Source: Halomonas sp. DQ26W
GTDB lineage: Bacteria; Pseudomonadota; Gammaproteobacteria; Pseudomonadales; Halomonadaceae
DNA length: 64,000 bases
Direction of reading: 5' to 3'
Assembly: GCF_003339685.1 (NCBI RefSeq)
Contig: NZ_QPKI01000013.1
Location: 1 to 64,000 of the forward strand
The translations under genes were made by a program, and so were the position numbers. The notes below the pieces were generated by a model. That model was not told the DNA's origin, did no database searches, and saw nothing but the letters and a program-made list of their open reading frames with translations. Below, one piece after another: positions 1 through 7,637 of this stretch; position 1 is the stretch's first letter, and every line of letters begins with the position of its first letter.

Positions 1-121
1 GGACTCCAAGGTGATCGTCGCGATCAACAAGGACGAGGAAGCGCCGATCTTCCAGGTCGCGGATTACGGCCTCGTCGGCGACCTGTTCGAAATCCTGCCG
101 GAGCTGGAAAGCAAGCTGTAA
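1..121 (+). CDS. etfA: Electron transfer flavoprotein alpha subunit, C-terminal end (partial)
   Basis: Only the last 39 codons and the TAA stop are present; the gene begins outside the window. The peptide contains [20 protein letters not shown] and ends [14 protein letters not shown], the conserved tail of EtfA/FixB, which carries FAD and hands electrons from acyl-CoA dehydrogenases to ETF-ubiquinone oxidoreductase. The family match is by eye on a short segment, but the segment is very characteristic. etfB would be expected just upstream. A palindrome 23 bases after the stop may end the transcript. Confidence 0.9.
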   Translation, partial: DSKVIVAINKDEEAPIFQVADYGLVGDLFEILPELESKL

Positions 122-143
122 CCGTACTACTCAGCGTGATGGA

Positions 144-163
144 AGCCGGCCCATGGGCCGGCT
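144..163 (+). terminator. Palindrome downstream of etfA, possible terminator
   Basis: AGCCGGCCCATGGGCCGGCT is a perfect 20-base palindrome shortly after the etfA stop. The following tract (CTCTAGTTTCTG) is poor in T, so it is either a weak intrinsic terminator or an mRNA-stabilising hairpin. Confidence 0.5.
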
Positions 164-307
164 CTCTAGTTTCTGGGCGGTCATTTGTCTTGGCTATAAC
201 AGCCCTGCGCATTCGCTATTAGCGTGAATGGCTACCCTTTGCCATGCTGGATGGATGAGTCAAGGGCTTCGGCCCCTATTTCGTTCGCTTCATGGAGGAG
301 CTTACCT

Positions 308-919
308 ATGCCGCACACACTACCCGAACTTCCCTACGGTTATGATGCGCTGGAACCCCATATCGACGCCATGACCATGGAGATACACCACTCTCGTCAC
401 CACAAGACCTACGTGGACAAGCTCAATGCCGCCCTGGAAGGCAGCGGACTTGAAGATATGCCGGTGGACGAGCTGTTGGCCAATATCGACCGGGTGCCCG
501 AAGAGAAGCGGCAGGAGGTCATCAACAATGGTGGTGGCCATTCCAATCACTCCAAGTTCTGGGAAATGATGTCGCCCAACGGTGGTGGTCAACCCCGGGG
601 CAAGGTAGCCCAGGCAATCGACGGTGAACTGGGTGGCTTCGACAGCTTCAAGGAGGCCTTTACCAAGGCGGCACTGGGGCGCTTCGGTAGCGGCTGGGCC
701 TGGCTCAGCGTGACCCCGGAGAAGAAGCTGGTGGTGGAGAACACCCTGAATCAGGACAGCCCGCTCATGCATGGCAACACGCCCGTGTTGGGCCTGGATG
801 TGTGGGAGCACGCCTACTATCTGAAGTATCAGAACAAGCGGCCCGATTACGTCGCGGCCTTCTTCAACGTGGTCAACTGGGAAGATGTGGAACGCCACTA
901 CCAGGACGCCTTGTCGTGA
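308..919 (+). CDS. sodA: Superoxide dismutase, manganese type
   Basis: Converts superoxide to peroxide and oxygen in the cytoplasm. The 203-residue product begins [20 protein letters not shown] and carries the metal ligands: His in MEIHHSRHH, His in [11 protein letters not shown], and Asp plus His in [30 protein letters not shown] and the NQDSPL segment are typical of Mn-type rather than Fe-type enzymes; metal choice is inferred from these. The start at 308 was chosen because GGAGGAG precedes it at proper spacing and the family begins here; an in-frame upstream ATG at 224 would add 28 unrelated residues. An intrinsic terminator follows. A partial inverted repeat (211-229) lies upstream, with no assigned role. 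Confidence 0.95.
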   Translation: MPHTLPELPYGYDALEPHIDAMTMEIHHSRHHKTYVDKLNAALEGSGLEDMPVDELLANIDRVPEEKRQEVINNGGGHSNHSKFWEMMSPNGGGQPRGKVAQAIDGELGGFDSFKEAFTKAALGRFGSGWAWLSVTPEKKLVVENTLNQDSPLMHGNTPVLGLDVWEHAYYLKYQNKRPDYVAAFFNVVNWEDVERHYQDALS

Positions 920-951
920 GTCCATAGGCAGCCTCATTTACCGCTTGCTTC

Positions 952-979
952 GCCGCGGCCTCGAGCCACGGCTTTTTTT
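952..979 (+). terminator. Rho-independent terminator of sodA
   Basis: GCCGCGGC (952-959), a five-base loop and GCCACGGC (965-972) form an 8-bp stem with one mismatch, followed by seven T (973-979). The repeat element of family A begins at the very next base. Confidence 0.85.
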
Positions 980-1402
980 GGTTCATCGCATTTTGGCTTG
1001 AACCTGCTCTGCACAGACTGCATTGCGGAAGGGGGCTCGACGACAGCGACGCAGGCGCTCCTTGTTGGAGCGCTCGGTTCGGCGCCCCGACTCTGCATCG
1101 CGACTGGCGCCGTCAGGCGCCTCGGCGGAGGCCACGGCGTTGGCGATGGTCGCCGGCACGGGCAACCCCGCCGGGAGGCCTGCGGCCTCCAGTCGTGAGC
1201 TGAAGCTACTCCTGCAGGGTGGTAGTTTTCTGATATGGCAGGAAAAAGCCGCTGAAGGAGCGCTCGGATCGGCGCTCCGACTCCGCATCGAGACTGGCGC
1301 CGTCAGGCGCCTTGGCGGGGGCTACGGCGTTGGCGATGGTCGCCGGCACGGGCAACCCTGTCGGGAGGCCTGCGCCCTCTTCACGCCAGTCTGCGTAGAA
1401 CC
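980..1402 (-). repeat. Repeat family A, copy 1 (423 bp, terminal inverted repeats)
   Basis: The element starts GGTTCATCGCATTTTGG at 980 and ends with the inverse form CCAGTCTGCGTAGAACC at 1402, giving 23-bp imperfect terminal inverted repeats. It is flanked on the left by the T7 tract of the sodA terminator and on the right by T8 (1403-1410). Inside are two diverged copies of a roughly 115-base module (about 1064-1198 and 1257-1380) that share GGAGCGCTCGG and TTGGCGATGGTCGCCGGCAC. Compared with copies at 42871 and 51339 it lies in the opposite orientation. It carries no believable coding region; open frames through it are by-products of high GC. Confidence 0.8.
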
Positions 1403-1626
1403 TTTTTTTTGTCCTCTGCAACTATCTGGAAGCAAGTGATTGCTATTGGCTTCTGCCGCCTAATAGTCTGAATGGTAGGTGTTGCATGACAGACTATCTG
1501 CTGTTCGAATCTTGTCGGCTCCGACAAGGGCGCGAGATGGTACCCTATGCGGGCAGTCACTGCTGCGGTTGAGAATCAAACGCATTAAACAGTTGCTCTT
1601 TCCAAGAACGTTCCTGGAGAAACAGC
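1403..1626 (+). promoter_or_regulatory. Upstream region of the TonB2 operon with a Fur-like site and hairpin
   Basis: GAGAATCAAACGCATTAAA (1571-1589) matches 12 of 19 positions of the classical Fur box by hand alignment and lies 37 bases before the operon's first start codon. Iron control would suit a TonB system, but the match is modest. CTTGTCGG/CCGACAAG (1511-1528) is a perfect 8-bp inverted repeat with a 2-base centre. No gene is seen in this stretch. Confidence 0.3.
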
Positions 1627-2409
1627 GTGTGTGACGCTCCAAACCGTTTCAGACCTTGGTATCCCCTACTGTTCTGCGCGATGCTGCTGGCGCCGCCGGT
1701 TTCTGCCGACTCTGTATTGCAGCAGGAGGCGCGAAAGGCGCAGCGCAGTCAGGCCGAACTGCAAGCGCGCATTGATGCTGCTGATGACGAGACGCGCGCC
1801 ATGCTCCAAGAGCTGCGCGAGCTGGAACGAGCCGAGCTTCGTCTGACACGTGAGAACACCGAGCTCGCCCCGCGGCTTGAGCGCCAGGCAGAGACGCTTG
1901 ACAAGCGCGAGGTGGCCCTGGACACCCTGGAGGAGACCCGTGAGGCCCTGCCGGTATTGCAGGAACGCCTGATCGAGCGGCTGGCGCAATGGGTCGACAA
2001 CGACATGCCATTTCTGCGCGAGGAGCGCCAGGCCCGAGTCGCCAGCCTGCGCTCCCATGCCGTCGAGCCCTCCACCGCCGGGCGCTGGGAGCGTCTCGTA
2101 GAGGCCTGGCGCACTGAGCTGGAGTACGGGCGCGAAGTCGATACCTGGCGCGGCTATGTCGGCGAAGGTGATTCGCGCCGCGAGGTGGACTACCTGCGCC
2201 TGGGGCGCGTCGGCTTCTACTATCTCACTCCGGACGGTCGCACTGGGCGTGTCTGGCAGGTTGACGCGGGCAATTGGGCACCCCTCGACGAATCCGAGCG
2301 ACGCGAGGTGCGCAACGGCCTCCGCATTGCCCGTGATCGTCGTGCGCCCGAACTGCTCACGCTGCCTGTTTCACAGCCACTTGAAGGGGCCGGGGAGGGC
2401 AACACATGA
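1627..2409 (+). CDS. DUF3450 family periplasmic coiled-coil protein of a TonB2-type system
   Basis: 260 residues: a signal peptide (about 1-27, ending PPVSA), a long charged helical region (about 30-110, probable coiled coil with many Glu, Arg and Leu) and a C-terminal globular part with VDYLRLGRVGFYYLTPDGR, typical of DUF3450. The start is GTG at 1627, preceded by GGAGA at good spacing; no ATG lies nearby in frame. It heads the same order seen in Vibrio TonB2 loci: DUF3450, TtpC, ExbB2, ExbD2, TonB2. Its stop overlaps the next start (ATGA at 2406). Exact biochemical role is unknown; it probably assists the energy-transducing complex in the periplasm. Confidence 0.85.
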   Translation: MCDAPNRFRPWYPLLFCAMLLAPPVSADSVLQQEARKAQRSQAELQARIDAADDETRAMLQELRELERAELRLTRENTELAPRLERQAETLDKREVALDTLEETREALPVLQERLIERLAQWVDNDMPFLREERQARVASLRSHAVEPSTAGRWERLVEAWRTELEYGREVDTWRGYVGEGDSRREVDYLRLGRVGFYYLTPDGRTGRVWQVDAGNWAPLDESERREVRNGLRIARDRRAPELLTLPVSQPLEGAGEGNT

Positions 2410-3800
2410 CAGCGCCACGTTATGCTATTGGCTCAGTGATTGCCGGTCTGCTGATCGCCGTTCTCTCGGCGGTTCCGGTCATGGCCCAGTCTCAGTCCCG
2501 GCCTGAACTGCTCAGTAGCCTGCGTGCCGAACGTGAAGCCACCGAGGCCCGTGATCATGCGCGTCTAGCTGAACTGCTTGAGGATCGCGATGCGCTGGAG
2601 GCCGCCCTTGAAGAGATCCGCGCCACCCATGCACAAACCGAAACACGCCACGCCGAACTGCAGGCCGAGGCGCAGGCGCTGAACGAGCGCCAGGCCGAAC
2701 TCGAAGCTCGCCAGCAGGAGCAGGGTGACGAGCTTGAAGCCGTGCTGGCTTTGCTCACCCGCCACAGCAGCGAGCTGCGAGACAGCCTGGCTGATAGTTG
2801 GGTGACGGTGGGTGGCGCGGAGCTGCCCCCACGTCTGGATGATGAGAAAGTACTCGTACTCGAGCATCTCGAGACATTTTCCGACCGCCTGGTGGCACTG
2901 ACCGTCGATACGGGAAGAGTGGTTCGCTTCCAGGTGCCGGTGGCGTCGGCCAGTGGCGAGCTTGTCCCGCGTGAGGTTGTGCGACTCGGCGATTTTGCCG
3001 CCTTCACCGAGAACAGCCTGCTGCGGCGCGGTGCCGGCGACCAGACCCTGTCGGCGGTCGAGCGTACGCCGCGCGAAGTAGCCCCTAGTCTGACGGCCTT
3101 CCATGCCGGTGAGTCGCGCTCGCTGGCGCTCGACCCCACCCGCGGCCAGGTTATTTCGGCACTGGCCCGGCGCCCGAACCTGACCGAGCGTTTCCACCAG
3201 GGCGGGGTGGTCGGCTATGTGGTGGTGGGTCTGGGGGCGATGGGCCTGTTGGTCGCCTTGATGCAGTACGGCTATCTGCTACGCGTCAGCCTGGCCATGC
3301 GTCGCCAACTGCGCGATCTGGCCACGCTGCGCAAGGACAACCCGCTGGGGCGTGTACTGCTACGATTCCGAGCGCTGCACGACGATCCCGTACCCGAAGC
3401 GCTGGAAGCACGACTCGACGAGGCGGTGCTGGCAGAGCTGCCGAAGCTGGAGCGTGGCCAGCCGCTGGTCAAGCTGCTGGCCGCGGTGGCACCGCTGCTG
3501 GGGTTGCTGGGGACCGTGACTGGCATGATCGTGACCTTTCAGGCGATCACCGTGTTTGGTACCGGTGATCCGAAGATGATGGCGGGAGGCATCAGCCAGG
3601 CGCTGGTGACCACGGTATTGGGGCTTATCACCGCCGTGCCGCTGCTGTTTGCGCATACGGCGCTTGCCGGTCGCAGCCGCCACCTGGCCGGGTTGGTCGA
3701 GGGCCGGGCCAGTGCCGCCTTGGCCGAGCAACTCGAACAGCGCCTGCGTGGGACCGATGGTGTCACCGGGAGCGCGCGTTGCGATGCCGCCCTGGCTTGA
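2406..3800 (+). CDS. TtpC-like MotA/TolQ/ExbB proton channel family protein
   Basis: 464 residues, much longer than plain ExbB. A signal peptide (1-28) precedes a periplasmic coiled coil (about 35-115, heptads rich in Glu, Ala and Leu). A transmembrane helix lies near 270-290 (VVGYVVVGLGAMGLLVALMQ), and the C-terminal MotA/TolQ/ExbB domain has two more helices: one around LLAAVAPLLGLLGTVTGMIV and one around LVTTVLGLITAVPLLFAHTA. This layout is that of TtpC, which works with ExbB2, ExbD2 and TonB2 in vibrios to energise outer-membrane receptors. It overlaps exbB by 17 bases, which suggests translational coupling. I infer role from architecture and order. Confidence 0.85.
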   Translation: MTAPRYAIGSVIAGLLIAVLSAVPVMAQSQSRPELLSSLRAEREATEARDHARLAELLEDRDALEAALEEIRATHAQTETRHAELQAEAQALNERQAELEARQQEQGDELEAVLALLTRHSSELRDSLADSWVTVGGAELPPRLDDEKVLVLEHLETFSDRLVALTVDTGRVVRFQVPVASASGELVPREVVRLGDFAAFTENSLLRRGAGDQTLSAVERTPREVAPSLTAFHAGESRSLALDPTRGQVISALARRPNLTERFHQGGVVGYVVVGLGAMGLLVALMQYGYLLRVSLAMRRQLRDLATLRKDNPLGRVLLRFRALHDDPVPEALEARLDEAVLAELPKLERGQPLVKLLAAVAPLLGLLGTVTGMIVTFQAITVFGTGDPKMMAGGISQALVTTVLGLITAVPLLFAHTALAGRSRHLAGLVEGRASAALAEQLEQRLRGTDGVTGSARCDAALA

Positions 3801-4317
3801 ACCGCTGGAGCGGCTGGTCGAGGCTGGCGGGTCGGTGTTGGTCGTCATCGCCCTGGTGGCGATGCTGTTGTTCAGCCTGGCGCTGGAGCGGGTGTGGTAT
3901 TTCCGAATCACCTACCGCCGGGCGAGACGAAGCCTGATCTCGCACTGGGCTGCGCGTCATGACCACCTGAGCTGGAGTGCGCTAACCCTGCGCGAGGTAT
4001 GGACTCGTGAGCTGATTTGGCGGCTGCGCCGTCCGCTGCCGTGGCTCAAGCTGCTGGTGGCGGTGTGCCCGCTGCTTGGTCTGCTTGGGACCGTGACCGG
4101 TATGATCGCCGTCTTCGACAGCCTGGCGATGACCGATACCAGCCAGGCCCGGTCTATGGCCGACGGCGTGGCTCGTGCCACCCTGCCGACCTTGGCCGGC
4201 ATGGCGGTAGCGGTGGTGGGGTTGCTCTTCACCAGCCGTCTCGAGCAGATTATTCGGCACGAGGACCAGCGACTACACGACCGCCTGGCCCGCGCCGTGG
4301 AGGATAACGATGCGTAG
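3784..4317 (+). CDS. exbB: ExbB2-type proton channel subunit
   Basis: 177 residues from ATG 3784 (MPPWLEPLERLVEAGG), with GGGAG about ten bases upstream. An upstream GTG or ATG in frame would translate unrelated residues from inside ttpC, so 3784 is preferred. Three membrane segments are visible: VLVVIALVAMLLFSLALERV, LLVAVCPLLGLLGTVTGMIA and a helix through ATLPTLAGMAVAVVGLLF. The GLLGTVTGMI signature is shared by ExbB, TolQ and MotA. ExbB forms the proton channel with ExbD and drives TonB. Its 3' end overlaps exbD by 8 bases. Confidence 0.9.
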   Translation: MPPWLEPLERLVEAGGSVLVVIALVAMLLFSLALERVWYFRITYRRARRSLISHWAARHDHLSWSALTLREVWTRELIWRLRRPLPWLKLLVAVCPLLGLLGTVTGMIAVFDSLAMTDTSQARSMADGVARATLPTLAGMAVAVVGLLFTSRLEQIIRHEDQRLHDRLARAVEDNDA

Positions 4318-4717
4318 ACGCCACCTTGGCGCCGACGACGGCGAAGCCAGCGAGGTCAACCTGACGCCGATGCTGGATGTCGTCTTCATCATGCTGATCT
4401 TCTTCATCGTCACTACCAGCTTCATCAAGGAGAGCGGCGTGGAGATCGAGCGACCCGAATCCAGCGCCGCCACCCCACGGCCCGGTGCTCAGGTGATGGT
4501 CGCCATCACGCCCGAAGGGGCGGTATGGGTCGATGGCCGCGCGGTGGACCTGCACCGCGTCGGCGGCGCGGTTGCCGGCCTGATAAGCGAGGATGGCTCG
4601 GTGGTTATCCAGGCTGATCGCGAGTCCACCACTGGCCTTCTGATCGAGGTGATGGACCGCATTCGCGAGGCCGGCGTGGAGCAGGTGGCAGTGGCCGCCA
4701 GCCGGAGCCGGCCGTGA
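4310..4717 (+). CDS. exbD: ExbD biopolymer transport protein
   Basis: 135 residues with one N-terminal transmembrane helix ([18 protein letters not shown]). Its conserved start [15 protein letters not shown] contains the essential membrane aspartate (PMLD). The rest is periplasmic. ExbD couples proton flow through ExbB to TonB. The short cytoplasmic N-terminus and length are normal for the family. The stop overlaps the GTG of tonB (GTGA at 4714). Confidence 0.92.
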   Translation: MRRRHLGADDGEASEVNLTPMLDVVFIMLIFFIVTTSFIKESGVEIERPESSAATPRPGAQVMVAITPEGAVWVDGRAVDLHRVGGAVAGLISEDGSVVIQADRESTTGLLIEVMDRIREAGVEQVAVAASRSRP

Positions 4718-5487
4718 CGCGCATGCCAATCTCCTTGCTGGGCGGGGTAGTCCTGGCGCTGCTGCTCTTCTGGCTGCTGGCACTGCTGGTTGTGCCCCCG
4801 GAGGCGGATGTCGAGGTGCGCGAAATGGCGATGCCAATCAACCTTGTCGAGGTGCTGCCTGGGCCTGAAATGGAGAGCGCCGAGCCAGCATCGCAAGCCT
4901 CGGCACTGGTAACGCCGGAAGCGGTCGCGCCGTTGCTGGAATCGGTATCCAAGGAAGCAGACTTACGTCTACCAGAGCCAGAGCCCGAGCCCGAGCCCGA
5001 GCCAGAGCCAGAGCCCGAGCCCGAGCCCGAGCCCGGACCTGCTCCCAAGCCTGCTCCCGAGCCCGAACCTGCTCCCGAGCCGGACAGCGAACCACGCCTT
5101 CTCGAGCATGCTGCGAATGCGGAGCCTGCCGCAGCATCGCAATCCATAGAGGGGGCGACTGGCGACACAGGCTTGTTGGATGAAGTGGGGGAGGCAAACG
5201 ACGCCGCGGCGGACCAGCCGGTAAACGTTGGCCAGGCGGTCCCGGTCACACGGGTGCCTCCAGACTATCCACGTCGCGCTCAGCGGCGGGGGATCGAAGG
5301 GTTCGTGGAGCTTGAATTTCTGATTCGTCCGGACGGCAGGGTGGATACCGAATCCATTCGCGTCGTAGATGCCCGCCCACACAACGCATTCGAGCGTGCC
5401 GCCGAGCAGGCAGTCGCCAGTTGGCGATTCGATGCCGATGGGCGATTGCGTAGTGCGCGGCAGCGGCTTGAATTTCAGCTCAGATAA
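4714..5487 (+). CDS. tonB: TonB energy transducer
   Basis: 257 residues. N-terminal membrane anchor (about 5-28, [20 protein letters not shown]), then a periplasm-spanning Pro-Glu repeat (about 88-125, many PEPE units followed by [15 protein letters not shown]), and the C-terminal TonB domain with [20 protein letters not shown] and the closing RQRLEFQLR. The start is GTG 4714, overlapping the exbD stop; ATG 4723 is an alternative. It should contact TonB boxes of outer-membrane receptors. Vibrio loci continue with a TPR protein here; in this window no such gene follows. Convergent overlap with the small gene at 5480. Confidence 0.92.
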   Translation: MTRMPISLLGGVVLALLLFWLLALLVVPPEADVEVREMAMPINLVEVLPGPEMESAEPASQASALVTPEAVAPLLESVSKEADLRLPEPEPEPEPEPEPEPEPEPEPGPAPKPAPEPEPAPEPDSEPRLLEHAANAEPAAASQSIEGATGDTGLLDEVGEANDAAADQPVNVGQAVPVTRVPPDYPRRAQRRGIEGFVELEFLIRPDGRVDTESIRVVDARPHNAFERAAEQAVASWRFDADGRLRSARQRLEFQLR

Positions 5488-5623
5488 TCACGGGCTGGCT
5501 CACCTGACGCTCGAACCCCCGCGAGCGGTAGTCGAACCAGTTGAAGCGATCGTTTACTTCAGAGTACTGCAGCCGGTAGCGGTCGGTAAGTTCCCATGCG
5601 ATGTTTAAGGATACCAGCCGCAT
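5480..5623 (-). CDS. Small protein of unknown function (47 residues), coupled to its upstream neighbour
   Basis: Reads [20 protein letters not shown] and continues to QVSQPVII. The sequence is rich in aromatic and charged residues and has no membrane segment. Its ATG overlaps the stop of the preceding gene (TGATG at 5621-5625), and GGAG lies only two bases before the ATG, so translation probably depends on coupling. The 3' end overlaps the tonB stop by 8 bases in the convergent direction. I do not recognise it. The alternative is that this is a chance frame. Confidence 0.45.
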   Translation of the reverse strand: MRLVSLNIAWELTDRYRLQYSEVNDRFNWFDYRSRGFERQVSQPVII

Positions 5624-5859
5624 CACTCCGGCGCCTCCCCGCGGCTTTCGGGATGGATGGCAATGGCTTGCCCCGTTTCCTGGCGGGCCTGCTTGCGTGC
5701 AGCCTGCAGCTTGCGCTGCTGGCGCTTCTTCTGGGTAAAGCGGCGCGACGAGGTCACCTGGTCGGGATTATCGTGGCGCCACTGTTTGAAATCCTTGCGC
5801 TTGCCGGTGCGGATTGTCACCTTGTCGGCCAGCGAGCGGGTCTTCTTGCGGCGTGTCAT
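5623..5859 (-). CDS. Small very basic protein of unknown function (78 residues)
   Basis: Starts [20 protein letters not shown] and is packed with Lys, Arg and Gln ([18 protein letters not shown] near 45-62), as expected of a nucleic-acid or ribosome associated peptide. The start at 5859 has GGAG nine bases upstream; a start 15 bases earlier is possible. It lies divergent from rhlB and is followed with a one-base overlap by the 47-residue gene. Function unknown. Confidence 0.65.
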   Translation of the reverse strand: MTRRKKTRSLADKVTIRTGKRKDFKQWRHDNPDQVTSSRRFTQKKRQQRKLQAARKQARQETGQAIAIHPESRGEAPE

Positions 5860-6018
5860 CGGGCCGGACTCCATTGGGTGTCGAGGGGTGGCAGACCGTT
5901 ATTCTACCAGTCCATTGCACCAGGCGCGCCCTCATCGCGATAGGCTGGTACAATATGCGGCTGTACGACGTTCAGGAAACGCTGAACGAATCGACGAGCG
6001 AGTTGCAGCGCACGCTGT

Positions 6019-6052
6019 GATTCGCTCGCGCAGGCATTCGTGCAGTGTTTCC
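6019..6052 (+). repeat. Repeat family D, copy 1
   Basis: GATTCGCTCGCGCAGGCATT, three variable bases, then GCAGTGTTTCC. It is identical at 32 of 34 positions (by hand) to 7567-7600 and matches the minus strand of 55709-55743. It ends 33 bases before the rhlB start. The rest of 5860-6085 shows nothing else I can name. Confidence 0.7.
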
Positions 6053-6085
6053 TTCATCCATTGCTACGGACAAGACATACAGCCT

Positions 6086-7360
6086 ATGAGCGAGTCGGAA
6101 CAGACCACAGCACCGGCCGAGAACCGCAAGCCCAAGCGTCGTCGTCGCAAGCCGCGCCGCCGCCAATCGAACTGGGATCTTCGCCAGTTCCAGGTGCCTG
6201 TCGAGGCGGGCAAGTGGCGCTTTCACGACTTCGATCTGCCGCTGCCGTTGATGCGCGCCATCCACGCCCTGGGGTTTGAATACTGCACCCCGATCCAGGC
6301 GGAGGCGTTGAACCAGACCCTGTTGGGTGGCGACGTGGTCGGCAAGGCGCAGACGGGTACCGGCAAGACCGCGGCCTTCCTGATCTCGATCATGGCCTAC
6401 TTCCTCGAAGAAGAAGAGCCCAACGCCCAGAAGGCCGGTGCGCCTCGCGCCTTGATCGTGGCGCCGACCCGCGAGCTGGCGCTGCAGATCGAGAAGGACG
6501 CCAAGGCTCTGGCACGCTTCACGTCGCTCAACGTGGCAAGCGTGGTCGGCGGCATGGACTACCAGAAGCAGCGCGATGCCCTGGGGCGCAAAGTCGATAT
6601 CCTGGTGGCAACGCCTGGTCGGCTGCTGGACTTCCACGAGAAACGCGACGTCGACCTGACCCAGGTCGAAGTGCTGGTGCTTGATGAAGCGGACCGTATG
6701 CTCTCAATGGGCTTCATTCCCGACGTCAAGCGCATCATCCGGCATACGCCGAAGAAGGAGGAGCGCCAGACCTTCCTGTTCTCGGCCACCTTCTCCCATG
6801 ACATTCTCAATCTCGCCAGCCAGTGGACCCATGAGCCCGCGCACGTCGAGATCGAGGTGACTGTGGAGAATGCCGCCAACATCGATCAGCGGGTCTATAT
6901 GGTCAGCGACGATGACAAACAGCGACTGCTGGTCAATCTGCTGCGCCAGGAGAGCTTCGATCGGGTGATGGTGTTCGGCAATCGTCGTGACCTGGTGCGC
7001 AAGCTCGATGAGTTGCTCAGAAAAGCGGGTATCAATGCGGCGATGCTCTCCGGTGACGTGCCCCAGAATCAGCGCATCAAGACGCTGGAGAGCTTCCGTG
7101 AAGGCGAGATCCAGGTGCTGGTAGCCACCGACGTGGCCGGCCGCGGCATCCATATCGAGGATGTCAGCCACGTGATCAACTACACCCTGCCGGAAGACCC
7201 GGAAGACTATGTGCACCGTATCGGCCGTACCGGTCGCGCTGGTGCCAACGGGGTGTCGATCAGTTTCGTCGGCGAAGAGGATGCCTTCTCGCTGCCCGAG
7301 ATCGAGCGCTACATCAACGGCAAGCTGCCCTGCGAGCATCCGCCTGAGGGGCTGCTGTAA
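6086..7360 (+). CDS. rhlB: ATP-dependent RNA helicase RhlB
   Basis: 424 residues from ATG 6086. A basic N-terminal tail ([13 protein letters not shown]) is followed by the DEAD-box core: Q motif [12 protein letters not shown], Walker [20 protein letters not shown] in [18 protein letters not shown] in FLFSATFS, and [10 protein letters not shown]. RhlB unwinds structured RNA and partners RNase E in the degradosome; the identification as RhlB rather than another DEAD helicase rests on [19 protein letters not shown] and the closing region [20 protein letters not shown]. An earlier in-frame ATG at 5657 would add about 140 residues of non-homologous sequence and is rejected. Confidence 0.92.
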   Translation: MSESEQTTAPAENRKPKRRRRKPRRRQSNWDLRQFQVPVEAGKWRFHDFDLPLPLMRAIHALGFEYCTPIQAEALNQTLLGGDVVGKAQTGTGKTAAFLISIMAYFLEEEEPNAQKAGAPRALIVAPTRELALQIEKDAKALARFTSLNVASVVGGMDYQKQRDALGRKVDILVATPGRLLDFHEKRDVDLTQVEVLVLDEADRMLSMGFIPDVKRIIRHTPKKEERQTFLFSATFSHDILNLASQWTHEPAHVEIEVTVENAANIDQRVYMVSDDDKQRLLVNLLRQESFDRVMVFGNRRDLVRKLDELLRKAGINAAMLSGDVPQNQRIKTLESFREGEIQVLVATDVAGRGIHIEDVSHVINYTLPEDPEDYVHRIGRTGRAGANGVSISFVGEEDAFSLPEIERYINGKLPCEHPPEGLL

Positions 7361-7366
7361 CGCTTT

Positions 7367-7394
7367 GTTCCCCAGCGACTGCTGTCTGGGGAAC
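7367..7394 (+). terminator. Hairpin after rhlB
   Basis: GTTCCCCAG (7367-7375) and CTGGGGAAC (7386-7394) pair perfectly over 9 bp, six bases after the rhlB stop. No T-tract follows, so this may be a terminator helper or a 3' stabiliser. Confidence 0.5.
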
Positions 7395-7415
7395 GCCTGC
7401 GGTGGTGGTGGCTTT

Positions 7416-7518
7416 GGAGCCGCCGACAGGTTTACGAGGAGGCGCTGTGAACCCTTCCCTGGGCGCTACTTTTGCCATCCCTGGCAAAAGACCTCCTCTT
7501 CAACCTGTCCCCGGCTCC
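7416..7518. repeat. Repeat family B, copy 1 (about 103 bp, long hairpin)
   Basis: Outer arms GGAGCCG..GACAGGTT and AACCTGTC..CGGCTCC are complementary. Inside them GAGGAGG pairs with CCTCCTC, and an inner hairpin TTTTGCC/GGCAAAA sits at the tip. A second copy at 46147-46310 shares GAGGAGGCGCTGTGAACCC and CTGGGCGCTAC and carries about 80 extra bases in the loop. It is REP/MITE-like and contains no gene. Confidence 0.7.
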
Positions 7519-7566
7519 CGCGTGGTGGCCAAGTGCCGATGCGCTTTTGGAATTCCGCAACGCAGC

Positions 7567-7600
7567 GATTCGCTCGCGCAGGCATTGGGGCAGTGTTTCC
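7567..7600 (+). repeat. Repeat family D, copy 2
   Basis: Same 20-base core GATTCGCTCGCGCAGGCATT plus GCAGTGTTTCC as at 6019. It ends 37 bases before the dinG start, nearly the same placement as copy 1 before rhlB. Left of it lies CGCAACGCAGC, also found (inverted) next to copy 3. Confidence 0.7.
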
Positions 7601-7637
7601 AAGCCATTCCCCTCAAAGTTCTCTAGAGAGTGAGGCC

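Noticed and set aside
224-307. Upstream extension of sodA
   Set aside because: The 28 extra residues are unlike SOD N-termini and the ribosome site lies before 308.
1490-1530. tRNA-like segment GTTCGAATC followed by a GGCTCCG stretch
   Set aside because: No matching acceptor, D or anticodon arms can be folded; the bases form a simple inverted repeat instead.
4972-5080. Short tandem hexamers that might look like a CRISPR or minisatellite
   Set aside because: They encode the Pro-Glu linker of TonB in frame; there are no spacers.
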